Source: Rhodospirillales bacterium (lineage in GTDB: Bacteria; Pseudomonadota; Alphaproteobacteria; Acetobacterales; Acetobacteraceae). Taken from it: a stretch of DNA of 64,000 nt. The stretch is taken from positions 62,001 through 126,000 of the forward strand of contig JANXTF010000099.1 in NCBI GenBank assembly GCA_025352565.1. Reading direction: 5' to 3'. This document shows positions 20,039 through 28,481 of the stretch, in pieces. The position numbers were made by a program, and so were the translations under genes. The notes beneath the pieces were generated by a model. The model saw nothing but the letters and a program-made list of their open reading frames with translations, was not told where the DNA came from and did not search any database. How positions within the stretch are numbered: position 1 is the stretch's first letter; the number at the start of each line of letters is the position of its first letter.

Positions 20039-21268
20039 ATGGCCAGTCCCGTCTCGCCGCTCGCGGTCGCCATGCCCCACCTTCCCGCCATGGCGGGGGT
20101 GAGGTTCGGCGCGGCCGAGGCGGGAATTCGCTACAAGGGGCGCACCGATCTGGTGATGGCCGAGATGGCGCCCGGAACCACGGTCGCGGGCGTGTTCACC
20201 CGCAACAAATGTCCCGGCGCCCCGGTCGATTGGTGCCGCGCGATCCTGCCGCCGGGCCATGCCCGCGCCCTCGTGGTCAATGCCGGCAACGCCAACGTGT
20301 TCACCGGCCGCGCCGGTGCCGATGCGGTCAGCGCCACGGCCGCCGCCGCCGCCAGCGTCGTCGGCTGCGCGGCCCGCGAGGTGTTCGTCGCCTCCACCGG
20401 GGTGATCGGCGAGCAATTGCCGTTCGAGCGCATTGTGGTGGCGCTCCCCGATCTGCAATCCAGGCTCACGCCCGATGGCTGGGAAGCCGCCGCGCGCGGC
20501 ATCATGACCACCGATACCTTCCCCAAGGCCGCCACCCGCACGGCGATGATCGGCGGCACCGAAATCCGCATCAGCGGGTTTTGCAAGGGCAGCGGCATGG
20601 TGGCGCCCGACATGGCGACCATGCTCTGCTTCGTGTTCACCGACGCCAAAATTCCCGCGTCCGCCCTGCAGGGCGTGCTGCGTCGCGGCGTCGATGCCAG
20701 CTTCAACTGCACCACGGTCGACAGCGACACCTCCACGTCCGACACCGTCCTGTTGTTCGCCACCGGCCAGGCGGCGCACCCCCGCGTGGGCGTCGAGGGA
20801 GGCCGGGCGCTGGCCGATTTCGCGGCCAAGCTCAACGAGTTGCTGCTCGACCTCGCGTTGCAGGTGGTGCGCGACGGGGAAGGCGCGCGGAAGCTCGTCC
20901 GCATCGATGTCACCGGCGCGGTTTCCGCCAAATCCGCCAGGCGCGTCGCCATGGCCATCGCCAACTCGCCGTTGGTGAAAACCGCCATCGCTGGCGAGGA
21001 CGCGAACTGGGGCCGCATCGTCATGGCCGTCGGCAAGGCCGGCGAGCCTGCCGACCGCGACCTGTTGTCGGTCGGCATCGGCGGCACCTGGATGGCGCGC
21101 GCCGGCGCCGTCGTGCCCGGGTACGACGAAACCCCCGTCGTCGCCCACATGAAGGGCCACGAGATCGCCATCACCGTCGACCTCGGCCTCGGACGTGGGC
21201 GGGCGACGGCCTGGACGTGCGATCTGACGCATGGCTACATCGATATCAACGGGTCCTATCGCTCCTGA
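20039..21268 (+). CDS. argJ: Glutamate N-acetyltransferase / ornithine acetyltransferase
   Basis: A 409-residue bifunctional arginine-pathway enzyme that moves acetyl from N-acetylornithine to glutamate and can also use acetyl-CoA. The self-cleavage site is the Ala-Thr bond in KGSGMVAPDMATML (Thr about 194), giving alpha and beta chains with Thr as nucleophile. The conserved NCTTVDSDTSTSDT and EDANWGRIVMAVGKAGE blocks are present. The start is 4 bases after the parvulin stop. A strong inverted repeat separates it from the next gene. Confidence 0.96.
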   Translation: MASPVSPLAVAMPHLPAMAGVRFGAAEAGIRYKGRTDLVMAEMAPGTTVAGVFTRNKCPGAPVDWCRAILPPGHARALVVNAGNANVFTGRAGADAVSATAAAAASVVGCAAREVFVASTGVIGEQLPFERIVVALPDLQSRLTPDGWEAAARGIMTTDTFPKAATRTAMIGGTEIRISGFCKGSGMVAPDMATMLCFVFTDAKIPASALQGVLRRGVDASFNCTTVDSDTSTSDTVLLFATGQAAHPRVGVEGGRALADFAAKLNELLLDLALQVVRDGEGARKLVRIDVTGAVSAKSARRVAMAIANSPLVKTAIAGEDANWGRIVMAVGKAGEPADRDLLSVGIGGTWMARAGAVVPGYDETPVVAHMKGHEIAITVDLGLGRGRATAWTCDLTHGYIDINGSYRS

Positions 21269-21291
21269 TGCCGACAACGCAGGCCTGCTCT

Positions 21292-21333
21292 CCTCCCCCT
21301 CCCCCTCGTGGGCGCACGAGGGGGAGGGGGAGG
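21292..21333. repeat. Perfect 19-bp inverted repeat overlapping a ribosome site
   Basis: The left arm is CCTCCCCCTCCCCCTCGTG (21292-21310), the loop GGCG, and the right arm its exact complement (21315-21333). The right arm carries all the purine-rich sequence just before the ATG at 21335, so the stem would mask the ribosome site of the GNAT-Nudix gene. It may be a terminator for argJ, a REP-like mobile palindrome, or a translational switch. Confidence 0.85.
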
Positions 21334-21334
21334 C

Positions 21335-22312
21335 ATGTCTGACTTCGCCCCCCTCGCCACCGAACGCCTCATGCTCCGGCCCTTCCTTCCCAGTGACGCG
21401 GCCGAGTTGCATCGCCTCATCAACGACTGGGAAGTCTGCCGCATGCTGGCGGCGGTGCCGTACCCCTATGCCCGCGCCATGGCCGACGAGTGGGTCACGA
21501 CGACCGCCGAGTCGCTCGCCAACGGGCGGGCCTACCAACTCGTCATTACCGGGCGGGAGGGCGATCAGGAGATGGTCGTTGGCGGCGTCGGCCTGCGCCT
21601 GCATCGGACCGAGCGGAGCGCCGATCTCGGCTACTGGGTGGGCCGCCGCTTCTGGGGCCATGGCGTCGCGAGCGAGGCGGCCGGACGCCTGGTGCGCTGG
21701 GGACTGGCCAACCTCGACCTCGACCGCATCGAGGCGAGTGTCGCGACGGACAACCCCGGCTCCATGTCCGTGCTCCGCCGGATCGGCTTCCGCCAGGTCG
21801 GCGCCGGGCGCCAGAAATTCGAGGCACGCGGCGGCGAGCATCCCGTGCTCCGCTTTGAGGCCACCCGCGAGGACCTCCCCGGCGCCCGGCGCGAAATCAT
21901 CCCGGCCGGCGAAACCAAGCTCCTGCTGGTCGCCGCCTGCGCGCTGATCGACACCGATGGCCGCATCCTCCTGGCCCGCCGCCCGGAGGGAAAAGCCATG
22001 GCCGGGCTGTGGGAATTCCCCGGCGGCAAGCTGGCGCCCGGCGAAACACCCGAGGCGGCGCTGATCCGCGAACTCCGCGAGGAACTTGGCATCGACGTCG
22101 CCAGCAACTGCCTCGCCGCCTTCGCCTTCGCCAGCCACGCCTACGAGGCGTTCCACCTGCTGATGCCGCTGTTCCTGTGCCGCCGCTGGACCGGAACGCC
22201 GACGCCCAGGGAGGGCCAGGTGCTTGCCTGGGTCCGGCCGGAGAAACTCTCGGACTACAAGATGCCGGCGGCTGACCTGCCGCTGGTGCCGCTGCTGCGC
22301 GATTTCCTTTAG
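21335..22312 (+). CDS. GNAT acetyltransferase fused to a Nudix (MutT-like) hydrolase
   Basis: A 325-residue fusion. Residues 1 to about 175 are a RimJ/RimL-type GNAT domain (TERLMLRPFLPSDAAELHRL, acetyl-CoA loop RRFWGHGVASEA, then ATDNPGSMSVLRRIGF). After a short linker, a Nudix domain begins near residue 190 (LLVAACALIDTDGRILLARRPEGK), with the box GGKLAPGETPEAALIRELREELGI at about 230-253 and every signature residue (G, E, R-E, E-E) present. The MutT-like half probably cleans oxidised dGTP. No frameshift is seen, so the fusion looks real. Confidence 0.9.
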   Translation: MSDFAPLATERLMLRPFLPSDAAELHRLINDWEVCRMLAAVPYPYARAMADEWVTTTAESLANGRAYQLVITGREGDQEMVVGGVGLRLHRTERSADLGYWVGRRFWGHGVASEAAGRLVRWGLANLDLDRIEASVATDNPGSMSVLRRIGFRQVGAGRQKFEARGGEHPVLRFEATREDLPGARREIIPAGETKLLLVAACALIDTDGRILLARRPEGKAMAGLWEFPGGKLAPGETPEAALIRELREELGIDVASNCLAAFAFASHAYEAFHLLMPLFLCRRWTGTPTPREGQVLAWVRPEKLSDYKMPAADLPLVPLLRDFL

Positions 22313-22321
22313 GATGGCCCG

Positions 22322-23086
22322 ATGAGCAACCCCACCGCCTGCCTCCTCGTCATCGGCAACGAGGTCCTGTCCGGCCGCACCCAGGACCTCAACATCAAGT
22401 TCCTGGCCACCCGCCTGGGCGAAATCGGCATTCCCGTGCGCGAGGTGCGCGTGATCCCCGACGTGCCCGACATCATCATCGGCGCCGTGAACGAGATGCG
22501 CGCGCGCTTCGACCACGTGTTCACCACCGGCGGCATCGGGCCGACGCATGACGACATCACCAGCGAATGCGTGGCCGCGGCCTTTGGCGTGCCATGGGAA
22601 ATCCATCCCGAGGCCTGGGCGCGGATGTCGGCCCAATACGCCAGGAACGGCAGCGAATTCAACGCCGCCCGCCAGCGGATGGCGACGATGCCGCGCGGCG
22701 CGGCGCTGATCGACAACGCGGTCTCGGTCGCTCCCGGCTTCACCATCGGCAACGTCCACGTCATGGCCGGCGTGCCGCGCATCATGCAGGCGATGTTCGA
22801 GGCTTTGGCGCCGAGCCTTGCGGGCGGGCCTCCGATCCTGGCCCGCGCCGTCCACACCACCGGCGTGCCGGAGGGCGCCATCGCCGAGGGCCTGTCGGCG
22901 ATCCAGGCACGCTACCCGGCGCTCGATGTGGGCAGCTATCCGTATTACCGCGGCACCGGCAATGGCGTCGCCATCGTGGCGAAGGGCACCGAAGCGGCGT
23001 CGGCCGAAGCCGCGATCGCGGAGGTGTCGGCGCTGATGCGGCAACTCGGCGGCACGCCCACCCCCGGCGAGCCACCGGTGGCCTGA
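22322..23086 (+). CDS. CinA-type molybdopterin-binding domain protein
   Basis: A 254-residue protein of the competence/damage-inducible CinA N-terminal (MoCF-biosynthesis-like) family. Visible are VIGNEVLSGRTQDLN, TTGGIGPTHDDIT, the MATMPRGAALIDN segment and VHVMAGVPRIMQAMF. The C-terminal nicotinamide-nucleotide amidase domain of full CinA is missing, as in the common short alphaproteobacterial form. It begins 9 bases after the GNAT-Nudix stop and probably shares its transcript. Proposed roles for the domain include ADP-ribose pyrophosphatase activity; none is shown here. Confidence 0.9.
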   Translation: MSNPTACLLVIGNEVLSGRTQDLNIKFLATRLGEIGIPVREVRVIPDVPDIIIGAVNEMRARFDHVFTTGGIGPTHDDITSECVAAAFGVPWEIHPEAWARMSAQYARNGSEFNAARQRMATMPRGAALIDNAVSVAPGFTIGNVHVMAGVPRIMQAMFEALAPSLAGGPPILARAVHTTGVPEGAIAEGLSAIQARYPALDVGSYPYYRGTGNGVAIVAKGTEAASAEAAIAEVSALMRQLGGTPTPGEPPVA

Positions 23087-23088
23087 GC

Positions 23089-23655
23089 ATGCCGCTATCC
23101 GGACCCGCCTCCCGCACGTTGCTGCATGTCCGTGCCATCACCCTGAACGGCTATCAACGGACCGATGGCCTGTACGACGTGGACGCATCGATCGCGGACA
23201 CCAAGACCTACAGCTTCGACAACGCCGACCGCGCCAGCGGCCGGATCGAGGCGGGCGAGAAACTGCACGGCATGGTCGCGCGGATCACGTTCGACGAGGA
23301 TATGCTGATCCACGCCGCCGAGGCCACGACCGAATATGGCCCGTTCGCGAACTGCCCTGGCGGCGCCGCCAGCTTCGCCAAACTCGCTGGCCTCTCGATC
23401 CAGGTCGGATTTCTGCGCGCCGCGAACGAACGCATGCGCGGCACCATGGGCTGCACGCATTTGCGCGAATTGCTGCAGCAGATGGCGACCGTGGCGTACC
23501 AGACGATGTTTCCGGTCCGCTTCGAGCGCGAGCGTGCCGCCGCAATGGAGGGCACGCCCAAACCGCCCCGGCTGCTCAACACCTGTTTCGCCTACGCCAG
23601 CGACTCGCCCGCGGTGAAGCAGCGCTGGCCGCACGCCTATACCGGCCCCGACTGA
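23089..23655 (+). CDS. DUF2889 family protein
   Basis: A 188-residue protein matching DUF2889 from memory of its conserved pattern: GYQRTDGLYDVDASIADTK, EKLHGMVARITFDEDM, FANCPGGAASFAKLAGLSI, TMGCTHLRELLQQMATVAYQT. Its function is unknown. The start ATG at 23089 lies 2 bases after the CinA-type stop, so the pair is probably co-translated. No signal peptide or membrane segment is visible. Confidence 0.85.
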   Translation: MPLSGPASRTLLHVRAITLNGYQRTDGLYDVDASIADTKTYSFDNADRASGRIEAGEKLHGMVARITFDEDMLIHAAEATTEYGPFANCPGGAASFAKLAGLSIQVGFLRAANERMRGTMGCTHLRELLQQMATVAYQTMFPVRFERERAAAMEGTPKPPRLLNTCFAYASDSPAVKQRWPHAYTGPD

Positions 23656-23672
23656 CCGGCGCCTCCGCCGGC

Positions 23673-24773
23673 GTGAAGGTCATTGAGGTCACCAACGTCG
23701 ATTTCTCGCTACGCCACTTCCTGCTGCCGCTGATGCGCGGCATCCGCGCGCGCGGCCATGAGGTGATCGGCGCCAGTGCCGACGGCCCGTTGCTTGAGGT
23801 GGCGCGGGGCGAAGGCTTGGTTGTGGTGGCGCTTCCCTTGGTGCGCGGGCTGTCGCCAATGGCGCAATTTCATGCTTTCCGGGCATTGGTGGCGTTGTTC
23901 CGGCGCGAGCGGCCCGATCTCGTCCACGCCCACATGCCGATCAGCGGCTTTCTCGCCCGCCTCGCGGCCCGCGTCGCCGGCGTGCCGCGCGTGGCCTATA
24001 CGTGCCACGGCTTCCTGTTCAACCAGCCCGGTCCCTGCCTCCGCCGCGCGGTGGCGTTCGCGATGGAATGGGTCGGCGGCCGGCTCACCGACATCTATAT
24101 GACCGTCTCCACCGAAGAGGCCGCCGACGCGCGCCGCCTGGGCATCTCCGCGAAAGCGACCGCCATCGGCAATGGCCGTGACCCGGCCCGCTTCCACCCC
24201 GACCCGGCTGCCCGCGCCCGCATTCGCGACGAACTCGGCACGCCCGGGTCGCGTGTGGTGGTCATCGCCGTCTCCCGTCTGGTGCGCCATAAGGGCTATC
24301 CCGAACTCGTGGCCGCCATGTGCGACGTGGACGCCGAATTGTGGGTCGTCGGCGAACGCCTCGCCTCCGACCACGGCGAGGACCTGGAACCCGTTTTTGC
24401 CGCGGCGGGGCTCGGTCCCCGCCTGCGCCGCCTCGGCACGCGCGACGACGTGCCTGCGTTGCTCGCCGCCGCCGACATCTTCGCGCTGCCCAGCCATTTC
24501 GAAGGGCTGCCCATGTCGATCATCGAGGCGATGCTCGCCGGGCTGCCGGTCGTGAGCACCGATATTCGTGGCCCCCGCGAGCAGATTGTGCCGGGCGAGA
24601 CCGGCCTCCTGGTGCCGCCAATGCGATCGGCCCCTCTGGCTGCGGCCCTCCAGCGGCTTGCCGCCGACCCTGCCCTGCGCGCCCGCATGGGCGAGGCCGG
24701 ACGCGCTCGCGCGCTGCTGCTGTATGACGAGGCGGCGGTGGTTTCGCGTACGCTGGACCTGCTCGGCCTCTGA
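23673..24773 (+). CDS. Glycosyltransferase family 4 protein
   Basis: A 366-residue GT-B retaining glycosyltransferase. The N-terminal domain has MRGIRARGHEVIGASADGP and DLVHAHMPISGFLARLAA; the C-terminal nucleotide-sugar domain has VSRLVRHKGYPELV, the ADIFALPSHFEGLPMSIIEAMLAGLPVV block with the E-x7-E donor-binding glutamates, and GETGLLVPP. It should transfer a sugar to a lipid-linked or surface glycan acceptor; specificity is unknown. The start is GTG at 23673. purH follows after 15 bases. Confidence 0.92.
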   Translation: MKVIEVTNVDFSLRHFLLPLMRGIRARGHEVIGASADGPLLEVARGEGLVVVALPLVRGLSPMAQFHAFRALVALFRRERPDLVHAHMPISGFLARLAARVAGVPRVAYTCHGFLFNQPGPCLRRAVAFAMEWVGGRLTDIYMTVSTEEAADARRLGISAKATAIGNGRDPARFHPDPAARARIRDELGTPGSRVVVIAVSRLVRHKGYPELVAAMCDVDAELWVVGERLASDHGEDLEPVFAAAGLGPRLRRLGTRDDVPALLAAADIFALPSHFEGLPMSIIEAMLAGLPVVSTDIRGPREQIVPGETGLLVPPMRSAPLAAALQRLAADPALRARMGEAGRARALLLYDEAAVVSRTLDLLGL

Positions 24774-24788
24774 GGCTATGCCGCCGCG

Positions 24789-26333
24789 ATGACAGATATC
24801 GTTGCGATCCGCCGCGCCCTCATCTCCGTCTCCGACAAGGCTGGGATGATCCCGCTGGCCCGGGCGCTCGTGGCGCAGGGCGCCGAAATCCTCTCCACCG
24901 GCGGCTCCGCCAAAGCCTTGCGCGACGCGGGCCTCGCCGTGATCGAGGTCGCCGACCACACAGGCTTCCCCGAAATCCTCGACGGCCGCGTCAAAACGCT
25001 CGTCCCCCAGATCCATGGCGGCCTGCTCGCGCGCCGGGACCTACCCGAGCACGTGGCCCAGATGCAGGCCCACAACATCGCGCCGATCGACCTGTTGGTC
25101 TCCAACCTCTACCCGTTCGAGGCCACTGTGGCACGCGGCGGCGCCCCTGATGAATGCGTCGAGAACATCGACATCGGCGGCCCGGCGATGATCCGCGCCG
25201 CCGCAAAAAACCATGATTTCGTTGCCGTGCTCACCGCTGTCGCGCAATACGACGCGATCCTCGCCGAACTCGTGGAACACGGCGGCACGCGGTTGCAAAC
25301 CCGCCGCCGCCTCGCCGGCGAAGCCTACGCCCGCACCTCCGCCTACGACGCCGCGATCGCGACATGGTTCGCGGGCCAGCGCGGCGAGACATTCCCCGAA
25401 CGCATGACCCTGTCCGGCATTCGCCGCCAAACCCTGCGCTACGGCGAAAACCCGCATCAGCAGGCCGCCTTCTACACATCTGGGACTCGCGTGGGCATCG
25501 CCACCGCGCGCCAAATCCAGGGCAAGGAATTGTCCTACAACAACCTCAACGACACCGACGCGGCCTTCGAGTGCGTCGCCGAGTTCGCCGCTCCCACCAT
25601 CGTCATCGTCAAGCACGCCAACCCCTGCGGGATCGCCTCGGCCGACCATCTTCCCACGGCATGGGAACGAGCGTTGCGATGCGATCCCACCTCGGCGTTC
25701 GGCGGCATCGTCGCGCTGAACCGCACGCTCGATGCTGAGACCGCCGAGCGGATCGCCGCCATCTTCACCGAAGTCATCGTGGCGCCCGATGCGACCCCCG
25801 AGGCGCAAACCATCCTGGCCCGCAGGAAGAATCTCCGCCTCCTGCTCACCGGCGGCCTGCCCGACCCGGCGGCGGGCGGGCTGACGCTGCGCACCGTCGC
25901 CGGCGGCTTCCTGGCCCAGACCCGCGATTCCGGCCGCATCGGCCGCGACGATCTCCGCGTGGTCACGGCCCGCGCGCCCGATGCGCGCGAGCTGGATGAC
26001 CTGCTGTTCGCGTTCCACGCCTGCAAGCACGTCAAATCCAACGCCATCGTCTATGCGAGGGACCTCGCCACCACCGGCATCGGCGCGGGCCAGATGAGCC
26101 GCGTGGACAGCGCCCGCATCGCCGCCTGGAAGGGCGCGGCCCTGGTGCAAGGCAGCGTCGTCGCGTCGGACGCCTTCTTTCCCTTCGCCGATGGCCTGGA
26201 GGCCGCAATCGCCGCCGGCGCCACCGCCGTCATCCAGCCGGGCGGTTCGATGCGCGACCACGAGGTGATCGCGGCGGCCGATGCCGCCGGCATCGCCATG
26301 GTGCTGACCGGGATGCGCCACTTCCGCCACTGA
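24789..26333 (+). CDS. purH: Bifunctional AICAR transformylase / IMP cyclohydrolase
   Basis: A 514-residue enzyme for the last two steps of purine synthesis. The N-terminal MGS-like cyclohydrolase domain covers about residues 1-190 ([45 protein letters not shown]). The C-terminal transformylase has [26 protein letters not shown] and [12 protein letters not shown], ending at [24 protein letters not shown]. Normal length. It is the last gene of the plus-strand block before the catabolic island. Confidence 0.98.
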   Translation: MTDIVAIRRALISVSDKAGMIPLARALVAQGAEILSTGGSAKALRDAGLAVIEVADHTGFPEILDGRVKTLVPQIHGGLLARRDLPEHVAQMQAHNIAPIDLLVSNLYPFEATVARGGAPDECVENIDIGGPAMIRAAAKNHDFVAVLTAVAQYDAILAELVEHGGTRLQTRRRLAGEAYARTSAYDAAIATWFAGQRGETFPERMTLSGIRRQTLRYGENPHQQAAFYTSGTRVGIATARQIQGKELSYNNLNDTDAAFECVAEFAAPTIVIVKHANPCGIASADHLPTAWERALRCDPTSAFGGIVALNRTLDAETAERIAAIFTEVIVAPDATPEAQTILARRKNLRLLLTGGLPDPAAGGLTLRTVAGGFLAQTRDSGRIGRDDLRVVTARAPDARELDDLLFAFHACKHVKSNAIVYARDLATTGIGAGQMSRVDSARIAAWKGAALVQGSVVASDAFFPFADGLEAAIAAGATAVIQPGGSMRDHEVIAAADAAGIAMVLTGMRHFRH

Positions 26334-26389
26334 GGGAGGGTGGCGCGGATGGCGGCATCCAGCGCCGTGATGCTGGGAACACTAAAAAG

Positions 26390-27154
26390 CTAGAGCCTGA
26401 CGGTCTTCGGGGCCACGCTCTCCACAAGCCGCCGATAGGCTTGCACATGGCGCTGCATGCGACGGCGCGCGGTTTCCGGCTCGCCGGCTATGATGGCCTC
26501 CTCGACACGACCAATCGCGTGAACGACCGCCGCGCGCACATCGGCCGATGCGAAGCCGGCAACCCGGGGATCGAGCAGGCGGGGGCCAAGTGAGTCATAG
26601 ATCGCGATCAGGATCGCGTTATGGCTGGCGTGCGCCATCGTCCGGTGCCACCTGGCATTGGCGGCCAGAAAGGCCTTCGCATTCGAAATCCTGCTCAGCC
26701 TGGCGCCGCAGGCATGAAGCGAAGCCAGGTCGTCATCGTCCCGGTGCTCCGCCGCCAGAGCGGCCAGGCTCGGCTCCAGGGCCTCGACCGTCTCCATCAG
26801 CACCGGGAAGGCGACCCGCTGGCCGCGAATGAACATCTCGAGCGAGTCACGCACCATTTCGGTGCCCGGCTGGAGAGCCACGCGACCCCCGTTGCGGCCA
26901 AGCCGGGTCGAGACCAGGCCCTGGGCCTCCAACACCCGGAGCGCCTCGCGCACCGAGCCGCGGCTCAGCCCGAACTGGCTGACGAGATCGCGTTCGTTCG
27001 GCAAAATGTCACCAGCCGGAATATCTCCACGAAGGATCTGTTCGCGGAGCAACGCCGCCAGCGTTTCAAAGCCCTTCTCGACGCGCGTGACTTCAGTATC
27101 CAACCGAACGCCTCCTGCCGCTCCGAACAGCGGCGTGGGCTCACTCTGCCACAT
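26390..27154 (-). CDS. GntR/FadR-family repressor of the catabolic island
   Basis: A 254-residue FCD-type GntR regulator. The winged helix-turn-helix spans about residues 28-95 (LREQILRGDIPAGDILPNE, FGLSRGSVREALRVLEAQGL, RNGGRVAL). The C-terminal FCD ligand domain (about 110-240) binds a metal and usually a carboxylate or acyl ligand. It is divergent from the ABC substrate-binding gene; a TGGT-N3-ACCA palindrome lies 10 bases above its ATG, so it probably represses itself. Copies of that site occur at two other promoters in the island. The inducer is unknown, perhaps an acyl-CoA or organic acid from the pathway. Confidence 0.93.
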   Translation of the reverse strand: MWQSEPTPLFGAAGGVRLDTEVTRVEKGFETLAALLREQILRGDIPAGDILPNERDLVSQFGLSRGSVREALRVLEAQGLVSTRLGRNGGRVALQPGTEMVRDSLEMFIRGQRVAFPVLMETVEALEPSLAALAAEHRDDDDLASLHACGARLSRISNAKAFLAANARWHRTMAHASHNAILIAIYDSLGPRLLDPRVAGFASADVRAAVVHAIGRVEEAIIAGEPETARRRMQRHVQAYRRLVESVAPKTVRL

Positions 27155-27163
27155 GATTTGAGG

Positions 27164-27180
27164 AAATGGTCAAACCAATT
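27164..27180. promoter_or_regulatory. GntR/FadR-type operator, site 1
   Basis: AAATGGTCAAACCAATT, centred on a TGGT-N3-ACCA palindrome like that bound by FadR-type repressors. It lies between the divergent regulator gene and the substrate-binding gene and touches a TTGACA at 27179-27184 that may be the -35 of the plus-strand operon; the matching -10 is weak. It shares 15 of 17 bases with site 2 read on the minus strand. Confidence 0.75.
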
Positions 27181-27269
27181 GACAAGCGCGCGCCGCCGGT
27201 GCTTGGCTGATGCAAGCGCGGAAAGCGCATACGTGCCCGCGCCTGGGCAAAAATAGGGGGAAGTCGATC

Positions 27270-28469
27270 ATGATTGAGCGTCGCCAGTTCATCGTGGCCA
27301 GCGCTGCCGCTGCCATGCTTCCAACCCTGGCGCGCGCCGCTGAAACGCCGGGTGTCACCGGCACCGAAATCAAGATCGGCAACACGCATGCCTATAGCGG
27401 GCCGGCGTCGTCCTACGCCACCAACGCCAAGACCGAAGCTGCCTATTTCAAGATGATCAATGATCAGGGCGGCATCGCGGGCCGCAAGCTGAACTTCATC
27501 AGCTATGACGACGGCGCCAGCCCGCCCCGTGCGATCGAGCAGGTCCGCCGCCTGATCGAGCAAGACGAGGTCGCATTCCTGTTCAACACGTTCGGCACCG
27601 CCTCGAACAGTGCAACGGCCAAATACGTCAACCAACAGAAGGTGCCGCAGCTTTTCATCTATTCCGGCGCCGATAAATGGCAGGACTACAAGATCACTCC
27701 CTGGACGATCGGTTGGCAACCCAGCTACCGCACCGAGGGCCAGATCTATGCGAACTACATCAAGAGCACGAAGCCCGGCGCCAAGGTCGGCATCCTCTAT
27801 CAGAACGATGATTTCGGTAAGGACTACATTGCCGGCGTGACGGACGTGCTTGGCAAATCGGCAGGCATTGAGTTGGCCAGCCATGAGTTTCTCGATGCGA
27901 CGATCGACTCGCAGATTTTAGCTCTGCGGGCCGCCAAGGTGGACGTGCTTATCTCGGGCACCTCGCCCAAGTTCGTGGCAATGGCGATCCGAAAGGTCGC
28001 CGACCTCGAATGGAAGCCGTTGCACATCATTACCAACATCGCCACGTCGACCGCGGCCGTAATGGGACCGGTCGGGCCGGAACGTAGCATCGGCACCGTC
28101 AGTTCCGCCTATGTGAAGGACCCGAACGATCCGGCCTGGGCCAACGACGCAGACCTGCGCAACTGGCGCGCCTTCATGGCGAAATACTATCCCGAGGGCG
28201 ATCTTGCCGACGTCAACAACATATTCGGCTATGGATTTGCAACCACCCTGGTCCACGTGTTGCAGGCGTGCAAGGGCGATTTCTCACGCGCCAATGTCAT
28301 GAAGCAGGCGACCAGCATCGATGGCTTCGCCTGCCCGGCACTGTTGCCCGGGATCACCATCAACACATCGCCGACCGATTACCGTCCGATCAAGCAGATG
28401 CAGCTGATCAGGTTCGACGGGAAGTCCTGGCAGCGTTTCGGCAATCTCATCGAGGCGCCCAAGGCGTGA
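27270..28469 (+). CDS. Branched-chain amino acid-type ABC substrate-binding protein
   Basis: A 399-residue periplasmic binding protein of the LivJ/LivK type. The N-terminus MIERRQFIVASAAAAMLPTL has an RRxF motif compatible with Tat export. The mature part has the two-lobed fold (IKIGNTHAYSGPASSYATN, FKMINDQGGIAGRKLNFISYDDGASPPRAIEQVRRLIEQD, KVGILYQNDDFGKDYI). These proteins bind amino acids, aromatic or aliphatic carboxylates, or urea. It opens the plus-strand operon next to operator 1; matching permease and ATPase genes are at 33913-37242. GGGGGAAG precedes the ATG. Confidence 0.93.
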   Translation: MIERRQFIVASAAAAMLPTLARAAETPGVTGTEIKIGNTHAYSGPASSYATNAKTEAAYFKMINDQGGIAGRKLNFISYDDGASPPRAIEQVRRLIEQDEVAFLFNTFGTASNSATAKYVNQQKVPQLFIYSGADKWQDYKITPWTIGWQPSYRTEGQIYANYIKSTKPGAKVGILYQNDDFGKDYIAGVTDVLGKSAGIELASHEFLDATIDSQILALRAAKVDVLISGTSPKFVAMAIRKVADLEWKPLHIITNIATSTAAVMGPVGPERSIGTVSSAYVKDPNDPAWANDADLRNWRAFMAKYYPEGDLADVNNIFGYGFATTLVHVLQACKGDFSRANVMKQATSIDGFACPALLPGITINTSPTDYRPIKQMQLIRFDGKSWQRFGNLIEAPKA

Positions 28470-28481
28470 TGGATTGAAGCG

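Noticed and set aside
19961-23044. A 1027-codon open frame on the minus strand across argJ, the GNAT-Nudix gene and the CinA-type gene
   Set aside because: Its translation is low-complexity (Arg, His, Gly, Asp, Ala-rich) with no family motif and lies opposite genes with clear motifs; it is the usual open antisense frame of GC-rich DNA.
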